From Candidatus Zipacnadia bacterium (GTDB lineage: Bacteria; Armatimonadota; Zipacnadia; JALGUG01): a stretch of 33,004 nt of DNA. The first letter of the stretch is position 1; every line of letters starts with the position of its first letter. Both the position numbers and the translations under genes were made by a program. Below the pieces are notes generated by a model. The model was not told the DNA's origin. It did not search any database and saw only the letters and a list, made by a program, of their open reading frames with translations. The stretch spans positions 1 to 33,004 of the forward strand of contig JALGUG010000023.1 of the NCBI GenBank assembly GCA_029820995.1, given 5' to 3'. Positions 17,122-25,841 of this stretch are shown here, in pieces.

Positions 17122-19074
17122 ATGGCGAACAGCAGGAAGATGAAACGCCGGCGGAAGCGGAGCCCGCAGCGCGTGACGATTGACCGGGGCTTGAAGCTAG
17201 TTGGGATCTCTGATGTGGTCGTCTCGCCCGACGGCGAGCTCGCCGCGTACGTGAGAAGCACGGTGCGCAAGAATGAGAAGACGCGCGGCACCAGCATCTG
17301 GGCGGTCTCGTCTTATGCGGCCAAGCTTCGGCAACTGACGCAGGGACCGGAAGACGCGCAGCCCCGCTGGTCTCCCGACGGCTTCGCACTGGCGTTTACG
17401 CGCAAGCTGGACAAGGACAAGCCGCCACAGGTGTTCTTGCTGCCGCGGCACGGCGGCGAACCCACCAAGCTGACCGACCTGGAAATCGCTCCCGAGGCGC
17501 TTAGCTTCTCGCCCAACGGCAAGCGTCTCGCGTTCCTGGCGCAGACCCCCGACGACAAGCAGACCAAAGCACGCCAGAAAAAGGGCGACGACGCGCGGCT
17601 ATTCGTCGAGGACGACAAGCCTAAGCGGCTCTGGATCGCGTCGCTGAAATCGGGGAAGGCCAAGGCCGCCTCCCCGGAGGACCGGGCCCTTTGGCAGTAC
17701 GACTGGCTCCCCGACGGGAACGCTGTCGCGGTCCTGTATACCGAGGAACCACGCCTGGACGCGCTGTACTTCCGGCCCCGAATCGGCTTGGTTCAACTGA
17801 AGGAGGCGAACCTGCGGCCTCTGGATGTGACGTTTCGCTTTGCGCAGGGAATCCGCGTATCGCCGGATGGCAGGCACATCGCGCTGGTCGCCGGTATGAC
17901 CGATGCTCCCGGCGGCGGGGAAGCCTGGACGGTGGACCTGCAGACGTCGGCGACCACGTGCCTGACCCCCGATCTGGGGGCAACGGTGGAGCGCGTGGAG
18001 TGGCTGCCCGACAGTGCGCGTCTGCTGCTGATGGTCTCCGAGGGCGTGGTGTCGCGGCTGCACACGGTCAACTTGAACGCGCCGGGCAAGCTGGAGGCCG
18101 TCTGCGAGGCGCTACCCGCATCCATTGATGAGATACGTCCGGCCAAGGACGGCAAGAGCGTGTTCGTCGTAAGCCAGGACTTCCAGCGGCCGGCCGAGCT
18201 ATGGCGGGCGGATCTTGACACCGGCAAGACTGCCAAGCTGACCACGGAGAACTCCGCTGTTGAGGACCTGAAACTGGGGCGCAGCAGCGTGCGGCGCTGG
18301 TCCTCCACCGAGGGCTTCGAGATTGAGGGAATTGTGACGCTGCCGCCCGGCTTCACGCCGGGCACGCCACGGCCGACCATTCTGTTGGTGCATGGCGGGC
18401 CCATGGGACGCTTCCGCCAGGATCTTGACCTCCTGCCCCGACAGCTTCTCGCCGGCGAGGGCTACGTGGTGCTAGCGCCTAATCCTCGGGGGTCGAGCGG
18501 ATACGGGCAGGACTTCGTGCGGGCCAACATCGGGGACTGGGGTGGCGGAGACTTCCGGGACCTGATGGCCGGCCTGGACCTGCTTGTTACGGAGGGCCTG
18601 GCCGACCCGGAGCGGCTCGGCATCTACGGGGCCAGCTATGGCGGCTACATGACGGCCTGGACCGTAACCCAGACGGACCGCTTCAAGGCCGCGGTCTGCC
18701 AGTGCGGGCTAACGGACCTGTACAGCTTCCACGGGCAGACTGACATCACGCCGACCTTCCTCGAGCTGTATCTCGGCGGATCACCCTACGAAGACCCGGA
18801 ACGCTATCGCGCGCATTCGGCCATGACGCACATCAAGCAAGTGAAGACGCCCACGCTGTTCCTGCACGGGGAGCAGGACGTCCGCGTGCCGATCGCGCAG
18901 AGCTACGAGATGTACTGGGGGCTCAGGGGCATTGGAGTGGACACGCAGCTCGTGATCTACCCGCGCGAGGGACACGGAATCAGCGAGCCCGCTCACCAGC
19001 GGGACTTGTACCAACGGGTGCTCCAGTGGTTCGAGAAGTACCTGAAGCGGACAGCGGGCAACCGCCCGGGCTGA
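17122..19074 (+). CDS. S9-family prolyl oligopeptidase-type serine peptidase
   Basis: This 650-aa protein has an N-terminal WD40/PD40-like propeller (repeats such as SPDGELAAYVRS, SPDGFALAFTR, SPNGKRLAFLA, SPDGRHIALVA) and a C-terminal alpha/beta-hydrolase domain. The catalytic triad is visible: Ser505 in YGASYGGYM, Asp586 in HGEQDVRVP and His618 in EGHGIS, with the oxyanion-type HGGP segment before them. Length and layout fit acylaminoacyl- or dipeptidyl-peptidase S9C members. The start at 17122 is preferred over 17098 because GGGAGG precedes it at good spacing. No signal peptide is seen; the N-terminus is very basic (MKRRRKR), so it is probably cytoplasmic. It opens the long plus-strand gene run; its link to glycan breakdown is unclear and may be peptide recycling. 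Confidence 0.9.
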   Translation: MANSRKMKRRRKRSPQRVTIDRGLKLVGISDVVVSPDGELAAYVRSTVRKNEKTRGTSIWAVSSYAAKLRQLTQGPEDAQPRWSPDGFALAFTRKLDKDKPPQVFLLPRHGGEPTKLTDLEIAPEALSFSPNGKRLAFLAQTPDDKQTKARQKKGDDARLFVEDDKPKRLWIASLKSGKAKAASPEDRALWQYDWLPDGNAVAVLYTEEPRLDALYFRPRIGLVQLKEANLRPLDVTFRFAQGIRVSPDGRHIALVAGMTDAPGGGEAWTVDLQTSATTCLTPDLGATVERVEWLPDSARLLLMVSEGVVSRLHTVNLNAPGKLEAVCEALPASIDEIRPAKDGKSVFVVSQDFQRPAELWRADLDTGKTAKLTTENSAVEDLKLGRSSVRRWSSTEGFEIEGIVTLPPGFTPGTPRPTILLVHGGPMGRFRQDLDLLPRQLLAGEGYVVLAPNPRGSSGYGQDFVRANIGDWGGGDFRDLMAGLDLLVTEGLADPERLGIYGASYGGYMTAWTVTQTDRFKAAVCQCGLTDLYSFHGQTDITPTFLELYLGGSPYEDPERYRAHSAMTHIKQVKTPTLFLHGEQDVRVPIAQSYEMYWGLRGIGVDTQLVIYPREGHGISEPAHQRDLYQRVLQWFEKYLKRTAGNRPG

Positions 19075-19112
19075 GCCCGCAGGCGCGCCGATTGACCGTT
19101 ACGGTCCGGGCT
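19067..19112. other. Overlapping and nested inverted repeats after the S9 peptidase gene
   Basis: CGGGCT (19067-19072) can pair with AGCCCG (19074-19079, one-base centre). The same AGCCCG can instead pair with CGGGCT at 19107-19112, enclosing a 6-bp dyad GACCGT/ACGGTC (19094-19099, 19101-19106). The two pairings are mutually exclusive. The first overlaps the peptidase stop codon. No T-run follows. Short arms in GC-rich DNA make this weak evidence for a switchable RNA structure. Confidence 0.25.
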
Positions 19113-19237
19113 TGCCTCGGGAGCCTTGGTTCGCCTTCAAGAACCTCGGCCCGGACACGGCACACAGCGCCTCCAGTGCTAATCCGGCGGTGCCGAGCGT
19201 TCGCACTGGACAAGACTATCCGAGGGGAGCAAGTAAC

Positions 19238-22200
19238 ATGTTTGCTCGCAGTGCCCTGGTGTTTGTGGCTGTGTCGTTAGTCGTCGGACCTGCGCCGGCG
19301 CAGGGCGTGCCGGTCCGGATCGGGGCGCAGGCCGTGGTGCCCGAGAATCCGCGCAGCGTCTACTGCCGGTACGTGAACTGGCGACCGGCCGAGGGGGAGA
19401 CGGTCAGTCTCAACCCGCCGCGAATGAGCTGGCCGTACCGTGCCGACTGGCCGGACAACTGGGGGGATGCGCTGCACCTATTTACCCTCCAGATCTCCGC
19501 GAAACCGGATTGCTCGGCTCCGGTCGTGAACGTCACCTGCCCCTTCAACTTCTACAACACCATCCCCGCGCTCCAGGCCGGCAAGCGATACTACTGGCGC
19601 GTCGGATATGATGTCGGCAGCCGCGGCGAGAAGTGGAGCGATATCAGGTCCTTCACTATCGCGGAGGACGCTCCGGGGTGGGACCGTTCGGCGCTGGCGC
19701 ACCCGGACCTGGCCAAGCGCGGCCACCCGCGCGTGCTGTTCAATGCCGACAACCTGAAGCGGGTGCGCGCCTTAGCCGACACTGATCCGTCCTCCCGAGC
19801 CGCGCTTGAGTACATGCGGGATGCCGCTGACCGGATCATGAAGAAGGGCTGGTGGGCTGACTTCCCGGCCACCGATCGGCAGCCCGAGCCCAAGCAGGCC
19901 TTTTACACCATCGCCGGCGACTTGGCGACCGTGGCCTTCGTCTGGCGAATGACCGGGGACGATAAATACGCGGGCGTGAAGGAGCGGGCGGTCACCTGGG
20001 CGAGCTATCCGCCGGGTGGCCGGGCCTCGCCCGAGGGGCTGGGAGGCGACGGTCACGAGGATGCGACCCAGGGGAACGAGTTCCTGGCGCTGCTGTTCGA
20101 TTGGCTGTATCAGGACCTGACCGAGGACCAGAGGCGGGTCATGATCCGGTCGCTGGAATGGCGCGTGGACCACATCATGAACAGCTTTTCCTGGAGGAGA
20201 AGAAGCGGCAGAGGGCCGATGCTGCGCCTGACCTTCCGCTCGGACGCCGAGGTCGGCAGCTACGAGGCGGAGAGCTTTCGGCTTGCCGGTGGCGCTCGCA
20301 TCATCGAGCACGAGAAGGCCTCGGGCGGAAAGCTGGTCGAGCTTGCGACCAAGCAGGCCGCTCTGAGCAAGAGGCTGACGCTGGACGCCGGGCCCTACGC
20401 GATCACGGTGCGCGGCTACGGGCCGGCCGACAACCAGGATGCCTTCCACGTCGCGCTGGACGACGGACAGCCCCAGCGGATATACATCAGCGGCTGGGGG
20501 GAACAGGCGGTCAGCGTCAACGTGCCGCAGGCCGGTGAGCACACGATCACGCTGTCGGCGGACCCCAATGAATTGGGCGCGACTGTTGACGCGGTCAGGA
20601 TCGGCGTGCACGGCGATCAGCGGCTGAGGCTCCGGCCGGCCGCCGAGTGGCGGCAATTTAGGTGGGAGGTGCCGGTGCCCGCCCGCGCCGGCCGGGTGAT
20701 CGTGGAACCCTTCAACTACTACGCGCGGGGCGAGGTCTGGTGGGATGCCTTGAAGATCTCGACCGCGAAGGATGGCGCCAACCTGCTGCGCAATGGGGAT
20801 TTCTCCGCAGTCGCAGACGGCAAGCCGGCAGGCTGGCAGCGCAGCTCCTACGGCACCGAATCCCGGCTTCGTTTTGAGGCCCAAGGTGGTCGCCACGGGA
20901 CGGGCGCCGTGGGCATCATCTGTCCCGGGGCGTCCGACCGAGGGGCGTGGAGCCAGACGATCCCGGTTGCCGGTCTCAAGAGGCTGGTCGTCGAGGGCTG
21001 GTATCGGACCACTCCCAACATGCTGGTGGCCCCCGTCAGGGCGAGCGGACTGGCGGGCATGGTCAGCAGCCACGGGTACGAGGCGGCCATGGATACGGCC
21101 GTCTGCGGGCTCGTTCTGTATGAACACAGCGAGCTCGGCCGCCAGTGGTGCGAGCTGATGCTGAACTACCTGATCGGGGTCACCGTCGGGCACGGCTTCG
21201 ACCAGGCCTGGAATGAGGGCGCGGGCTACGGCACCTCCAAGGCCAAGTGGCTGATCAACGCGACGATGTACTTCGACACCGCGCTGCCGGCGGCCCACCT
21301 GGGGCGCAATCCTCGCTATCGCATCCTGGGCGATTGGTTCAGCCGCGTGATTCCGGTCGGCATGAACCACCACGCCTGGGGCAACCAGGCCAACGCCTCC
21401 CGCTACAATCACCTGGCCCACTTCCGCAAGCTGGCCTATCTCACCGGTGAGGGCCGCTTCCTGCTCAACTGGCAGCAGTACGGCGGGAAGCAGTTCTCGA
21501 GGTGGCGACCGTGGATCGAGTATGTGCTGCCGGCGTATTACCAAGAGCCGACTCCGGAGCCGGAGCAGGACAACGTGGCGCTGTTCGATATCGGCGGGTG
21601 GGCGATGGCCGCCACGGGCCCGCCCAGCCTGGGCAGCACGTACGAGCAGGGCGCGGGCGTCATTTTCCAGTGCCGACCGCGCGGCGGGTACAGCCACTCG
21701 TTCAACTCCGACGGGTCCTTCCAGCTTCACGCGTACGGGCAGATGCTTAACCACGGCGGCGGCAGCTCGGCCAACCAGGACTGCTATGCCTACCACACCA
21801 TGAGCCATAACACGATCCTGGTAGACGGCCTCGGCCAGGCGCAGCCCGGCACGGGGATGCTCTATCCGACGTACGGGCGCATCGTCGGCTTCTCGCGGGG
21901 TGACGACTACGTCTATTTCGCCGGCGATCCGACGCGCTGCTATCCGAAGCAGCCGGGGCGGTATGCGCGCTGGGGACTGCGGCTGCACGAGGTCTACACC
22001 AGGCAGGCCCTCCCGTACCTGCGCCGCTTCGTCCGGCACATTCTCTTCGTGCGCGGCAAGTACTTTGTGATCTACGACGACCTGCAGTGCTCCCAGCCGG
22101 CGAAGTACACCTGGCTCTATCATATCCGGCCCGAGGAGCCGTTCAGCTTCGATGCCGGCCGCTTTGCGGTGGACTATGCCGTCAAGGATGTGCGGGTGCG

Positions 22201-22543
22201 GCTCCAGCAGATCTTTCGGCCCGGCGAGCTGGAGCTCGACGATCGCCGGGGCGAGGACGCGCTGGTCAATCCGTTCACCGGAGAGGACTATCGGCCCTGG
22301 CGCAAGGGCGACATCCTGTGCGGGCACAACCTCTGGATCACGAACGTGCAGCCGGCAAAGAGCTGGCATTTCCTGGCAGTGGTCTACCCCGAGCCGCCGG
22401 GAGGCGCGATTCCGGAGATCAGACGGGTGGACGACAACACCGTGCGCGTGGGCGCCGACACGATCTGCTTCGACCCGGCGAGCCCGGCGGCCGCGGGGGC
22501 GGACTTCGTGGTGGATGTCGCGGCGTTTCGGTCCGATGGCTGA
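19238..22543 (+). CDS. Secreted DUF4962/heparinase II/III-like polysaccharide lyase with inserted binding modules
   Basis: This 1101-aa protein begins with a signal peptide (likely cleavage after PAPAQ, about residue 22). The fibronectin-like N-terminus (ENPRSVYCRYVNW, LNPPRMSWPY, YYWRVGYDVG) matches DUF4962. An alpha/alpha barrel follows from about 150. At about 330-610 two sugar-binding-like beta-sandwiches interrupt it: YEAESFRLAGG ... DAFHVALDDGQ, then LLRNGDFSAV ... GWYRTTPN. The barrel resumes at GMVSSHGYEA and runs through MNHHAWGNQAN (about 708) into the heparinase II/III C-terminal beta-sandwich (RPRGGYSHSFNSDGSF, YHTMSHNTILVDG). GGGGAG lies 8 nt before the ATG at 19238; an upstream in-frame start at 19112 has no matching signal peptide. 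The family cleaves uronate polysaccharides by elimination; the substrate is not predictable here. It is the second heparinase-type protein in the window. Confidence 0.84.
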   Translation: MFARSALVFVAVSLVVGPAPAQGVPVRIGAQAVVPENPRSVYCRYVNWRPAEGETVSLNPPRMSWPYRADWPDNWGDALHLFTLQISAKPDCSAPVVNVTCPFNFYNTIPALQAGKRYYWRVGYDVGSRGEKWSDIRSFTIAEDAPGWDRSALAHPDLAKRGHPRVLFNADNLKRVRALADTDPSSRAALEYMRDAADRIMKKGWWADFPATDRQPEPKQAFYTIAGDLATVAFVWRMTGDDKYAGVKERAVTWASYPPGGRASPEGLGGDGHEDATQGNEFLALLFDWLYQDLTEDQRRVMIRSLEWRVDHIMNSFSWRRRSGRGPMLRLTFRSDAEVGSYEAESFRLAGGARIIEHEKASGGKLVELATKQAALSKRLTLDAGPYAITVRGYGPADNQDAFHVALDDGQPQRIYISGWGEQAVSVNVPQAGEHTITLSADPNELGATVDAVRIGVHGDQRLRLRPAAEWRQFRWEVPVPARAGRVIVEPFNYYARGEVWWDALKISTAKDGANLLRNGDFSAVADGKPAGWQRSSYGTESRLRFEAQGGRHGTGAVGIICPGASDRGAWSQTIPVAGLKRLVVEGWYRTTPNMLVAPVRASGLAGMVSSHGYEAAMDTAVCGLVLYEHSELGRQWCELMLNYLIGVTVGHGFDQAWNEGAGYGTSKAKWLINATMYFDTALPAAHLGRNPRYRILGDWFSRVIPVGMNHHAWGNQANASRYNHLAHFRKLAYLTGEGRFLLNWQQYGGKQFSRWRPWIEYVLPAYYQEPTPEPEQDNVALFDIGGWAMAATGPPSLGSTYEQGAGVIFQCRPRGGYSHSFNSDGSFQLHAYGQMLNHGGGSSANQDCYAYHTMSHNTILVDGLGQAQPGTGMLYPTYGRIVGFSRGDDYVYFAGDPTRCYPKQPGRYARWGLRLHEVYTRQALPYLRRFVRHILFVRGKYFVIYDDLQCSQPAKYTWLYHIRPEEPFSFDAGRFAVDYAVKDVRVRLQQIFRPGELELDDRRGEDALVNPFTGEDYRPWRKGDILCGHNLWITNVQPAKSWHFLAVVYPEPPGGAIPEIRRVDDNTVRVGADTICFDPASPAAAGADFVVDVAAFRSDG

Positions 22544-22738
22544 AGGGCGAGGAGCACCTATTCGGCCGCCATTGTCGTCAAGGTCAGCAGCGACCGCGCG
22601 GTCAACTGCACTGCCGCGGTTTTCTCAGCGCGTTTCCCCGCTGCTGTGCCGGTAGGAACAGCTCCCCGTCTCAGCGAACTGCCGGATCAAGTGCAGGCCT
22701 GAGCTGTGACCGCGTGCTGCCGAGGGGCCATGGTGGGA
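22544..22738. other. 195-bp spacer before the URO-D-like gene
   Basis: Contains the 12-bp perfect palindrome GACCGCGCGGTC (22592-22603). Reading on in the lyase frame past its stop gives a protein-like stretch (IVVKVSSDRAVNCTAAVF) up to a TGA at about 22700. This vaguely recalls the N-terminal sandwich of some glycoside hydrolases and may be a relic, or chance. No terminator was identified. Confidence 0.3.
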
Positions 22739-23734
22739 ATGAAGAACCGGGAGCGTTTCCGCCGGGTGCTTGAGTTCGAGCGGGTGGACCGACTGCCCAT
22801 CATCGAGTGGGCCGGCTGGTGGAATCGCACCATCGAGCGCTGGCACGGCGAGGGCCTTCCGCCGGACCTGGCCGACGCTTTCAGCATTCGTCAGTACCTG
22901 GGCCTCGACGACGTGCAGCAGTGCTGGATTCGTGCTCTGGCTCCCGGCGCACCGTCGCCCAAGGGACATGGGGCGGGTCTGATCTCGACGGAGGACGAGT
23001 ACCGCGAGCTGAAGCGCCACCTGTATCCCACGAAGCCGAACTTCGATCCCCGAACGATTGAACGGTGGGCTGAAGCACAGCAGGCGGGAGACCTCGTCGT
23101 CTGGATAACCCTCGAGGGGTTCTTCTGGTTCCCGCGCACCATCCTGGGCATCGAGCGGCACCTATACGCCTTCTACGACCAGCTCGAGCTGCTCCACCAG
23201 ATCAATCGCGATTTGCTGGAGTACAATCTCCGGGTCCTGGAGCAATTCTGCGCCATCTGCGTCCCCGACTTCATGACCATCGCGGAGGATATGTCGTACA
23301 ACCATGGGCCGATGGTCTCCAAGCCCCTGTTCGACGAGGCCATTGCTCCGTATTACCGCGAGTTGGTGCCGCGGTTGAGGGACCGCGGCATTGTTGTGTT
23401 CGTGGACACGGACGGCGACGTCACGGGGCTCGTGCCCTGGATGCAGGAGGTGGGCGTGCAGGGCTTCTTGCCGCTGGAGCGAATGGCCGGCGTTGACGTT
23501 GCTCAGCTCCGCCGCGACTACTCGGACCTGCGAATGATCGGCGCCTTTGACAAGACGGTGATGCACCAGGGCGAGCAGCGGCTGCGACGGGAATTCGAGC
23601 GTCTGTTGCCGACGATGCGCTCGGGCGGATTTGTCCCTTCGGTGGACCACCAGACGCCGCCGGAGGTGTCGCTGGAGAACTACCGGCTGTACTTGCGACT
23701 GCTGGGGGAGTACGCGCAACAGGCGGCGCAGTAG
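22739..23734 (+). CDS. Uroporphyrinogen decarboxylase (URO-D)-family protein
   Basis: This 331-aa protein opens MKNRERFRRVLEFERVDRLP, the typical start of URO-D-superfamily proteins. It continues with MTIAEDMSYNHGPM, SKPLFDEAIAPYYREL, VFVDTDGDVTGLVPWM and GFLPLERMAGVDV, all standard for the TIM-barrel family. It lacks recognisable features of genuine heme-pathway HemE and no porphyrin gene is nearby. It belongs with the many methyltransferase-like or unassigned URO-D proteins common in sugar-degradation loci of PVC-type bacteria. It is soluble, with no signal peptide. ATG at 22739 is chosen because family similarity begins there; ATG 22730 is possible, with GAGGGG at 22722-22727 fitting 22739 better. 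Its reaction here is unknown; demethylation of a methylated sugar intermediate is one hypothesis. Confidence 0.8.
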   Translation: MKNRERFRRVLEFERVDRLPIIEWAGWWNRTIERWHGEGLPPDLADAFSIRQYLGLDDVQQCWIRALAPGAPSPKGHGAGLISTEDEYRELKRHLYPTKPNFDPRTIERWAEAQQAGDLVVWITLEGFFWFPRTILGIERHLYAFYDQLELLHQINRDLLEYNLRVLEQFCAICVPDFMTIAEDMSYNHGPMVSKPLFDEAIAPYYRELVPRLRDRGIVVFVDTDGDVTGLVPWMQEVGVQGFLPLERMAGVDVAQLRRDYSDLRMIGAFDKTVMHQGEQRLRREFERLLPTMRSGGFVPSVDHQTPPEVSLENYRLYLRLLGEYAQQAAQ

Positions 23735-23805
23735 TCCAGCCTCGCCCTCCGTGGCGTGGTGCGCGCTGAGGTGACGGTAGCGACTTGCGCAAAGGACCAT
23801 GGGCG

Positions 23806-25797
23806 ATGTCCGAGAATCGGTCTGGGAAGCATCGGCAAGACCGCGTCGTGCTGCTGAGCGAAGACTTCTCCGAATTGCCGCTGGGTCCAGTTCCGAACAC
23901 GTACTCGCCATGGGGGGAGTACCATTGCCGCACCGATCAAGGGCGGCTCGGCCGCTGGGTCGAGGCCACCACTCACTACAGTTGGCGGCGAGGCGGTGGT
24001 GCCTGGCGTGTTGCTGAGGATGGCGGGCGTCATGTCATGGAGCAGACGCTGCTGGCCGAGCAAAGCTATCCGCTCATCGTGACCGGCGAGACAGCTTGGC
24101 ACAGCTATGAGGTCCAGGTTGACCTCAGGCCGCTGTCCTTTGCCGCCCCGTGTGGGCTCGTGGTCGGCTATCGGCACTCGCGGGACTTCTTTGCGCTTCT
24201 GGCCGGTGAGGATGCGATCAAGCTCGTGCGGCGTCGCCACGATGACCTGAGCGAATTGGCGTCCTTTCCTGCGGAATTCGCGCCGAGCGCATATCGCCGG
24301 CTGGGCTTGATCTGCACGGCAACGAGCATGACTGCGCTGCTTGACGGCGAAGAGGTCTTCGAGGTGCCCTCTCGGGACTTCTGTGGCGGGCCGGTGGGCC
24401 TGATTGCCAACGCTCCGGCACGATTTGCCGACCTGGAGGTGACAACGGACCGGGCCCGATTGGCGGCGTCAAGCGCACGCCCGTCGGAGCGGAGCCGCGC
24501 GGGTCGAGCGGACGGATACCCTCGCCCCAGACTGTGGCGGAAGATAGCAACCGAGGGCTTTGGCACGGACCGCAACCTCCGTCTGGGCGACATTGACGGC
24601 GACGGTGAGAATGAGCTCCTCCTGGCCCAACAGAGGCCTTACCTGGGCAGCGGGGATTTCTGCACGATCAGTTGTCTGACGGCGCTGGACCTTGACGGCG
24701 AGCTACTCTGGCAGGTCGGCGAACCAAGCGGCCGGAGACACGAGACTACGGCCGACTTGTGCTTTCAGCTCCACGACATTGACGGTGACGGGCGGGCCGA
24801 GGTCATCTACACGCGCGACTTCCAGTTAAACATCGCGGACGGCGCCACTGGCACGACACGGGCCAGCGTGCCAACGCCGGCGGCTCGGGAGCCGCAGGCC
24901 GCGGGCGCGTATCCGATGGCGCACGTCATTGGTGATTGCCTGTACTTCTGCGACCTGGCGGGGCACGGCCGCAAAGACACGATCGTGCTCAAGGATCGCT
25001 ACACCCAAGCCTGGGTCTACGATGCCTCCCTGCAGCTCCGATGGAGCCACCGGTGCAAGACCGGGCATTATCCGGCGAGCTTTGACCTGAACGGCGACGG
25101 GCGCGAAGAACTCATGATGGGGTACACGCTCCTGTCTCCCGACGGCGACGTCGTGTGGGAGCTGGAGGCCTTTGACCATGCCGACAGCATTGTGATGGGC
25201 CCCCTCCGCCGCGACGGTCCTCCCATAATTGCCGTGGCGGGCAGTGACGCCGGTTTCTTCCTGCTCGACAGCGGCGGTCACACGCTGTGCCATCACGCGA
25301 TTGGCCACGCCCAGAGCATCTGCGTCGCCAGGCTGCGCAACGACCGGCCGGGACTGCAGCTCGCGGTCAACACCTACTGGGGCGCGCCGGGCATAACGGT
25401 AATCCTCGACGACCGGGGCGAGATTCTAGAGGAGTTCGAGCCGATGCACTACGCCTGTCTGCTCCAACCCGTCAACTGGACCCACGACGAGACCGACTTG
25501 CTCCTGCTATCGTCACACCCGGAGGAAGGGGGCCTGATTGACGGGTACGGGCAGCGCGTGGTGATGTTTCCCGACGACGGACACCCGGTCTTGTGCACCG
25601 ACGTGAAGGACGTTGACGGCGATGGAATCGACGAGGTGCTCACCTGGGACTATGAGTCCATCTGGATCTACAAACCGGATCCCCCTCCGGATAAGACCAG
25701 AGACGCATACCCGCTTCGCAACTCGTTCTTCAACGATTCGAATTACCGCGGGCAGTTTTCGTTCCCGGTGAACTGGACGCCGAAGTCTCTGCCCTGA
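23806..25797 (+). CDS. LamG-like plus FG-GAP/VCBS propeller protein without signal peptide
   Basis: This 663-aa protein has an N-terminal jelly roll (about residues 15-215; LLSEDFSELPLGPVP ... VGLIANAPARFADLEV), like a concanavalin-type domain of family-16/LamG style. A propeller follows with calcium-loop repeats: DIDGDGENE (262), DIDGDGRAE (324), DLNGDGREE (427) and DVDGDGIDE (602). The overall pattern recalls rhamnogalacturonan lyase-type calcium propellers, but I cannot identify their catalytic residues. It shows no signal peptide, which is odd for this architecture. ATG 23806 has AAGGA 9 nt upstream; an in-frame TTG at 23785 would not add a signal peptide. It is 71 bp after the URO-D gene and 44 bp before the DUF5060 gene, so probably one operon. 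It could bind or cleave oligosaccharides in the cytoplasm, or use a non-classical export route. Confidence 0.75.
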   Translation: MSENRSGKHRQDRVVLLSEDFSELPLGPVPNTYSPWGEYHCRTDQGRLGRWVEATTHYSWRRGGGAWRVAEDGGRHVMEQTLLAEQSYPLIVTGETAWHSYEVQVDLRPLSFAAPCGLVVGYRHSRDFFALLAGEDAIKLVRRRHDDLSELASFPAEFAPSAYRRLGLICTATSMTALLDGEEVFEVPSRDFCGGPVGLIANAPARFADLEVTTDRARLAASSARPSERSRAGRADGYPRPRLWRKIATEGFGTDRNLRLGDIDGDGENELLLAQQRPYLGSGDFCTISCLTALDLDGELLWQVGEPSGRRHETTADLCFQLHDIDGDGRAEVIYTRDFQLNIADGATGTTRASVPTPAAREPQAAGAYPMAHVIGDCLYFCDLAGHGRKDTIVLKDRYTQAWVYDASLQLRWSHRCKTGHYPASFDLNGDGREELMMGYTLLSPDGDVVWELEAFDHADSIVMGPLRRDGPPIIAVAGSDAGFFLLDSGGHTLCHHAIGHAQSICVARLRNDRPGLQLAVNTYWGAPGITVILDDRGEILEEFEPMHYACLLQPVNWTHDETDLLLLSSHPEEGGLIDGYGQRVVMFPDDGHPVLCTDVKDVDGDGIDEVLTWDYESIWIYKPDPPPDKTRDAYPLRNSFFNDSNYRGQFSFPVNWTPKSLP

Positions 25798-25841
25798 CAC
25801 GCCCCGGGACCGTCTGCGACGACGAGGGAGAGTGGTAAGTG

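Noticed and set aside
19772-22369. 865-codon open frame on the minus strand
   Set aside because: Antisense shadow of the DUF4962 lyase gene; its translation has no domain-like pattern while the opposite frame has many motifs.
22592-22603. GACCGCGCGGTC palindrome as an operator
   Set aside because: Single 12-bp GC-only palindrome in GC-rich DNA, not near an obvious promoter; no second copy noticed in the window.
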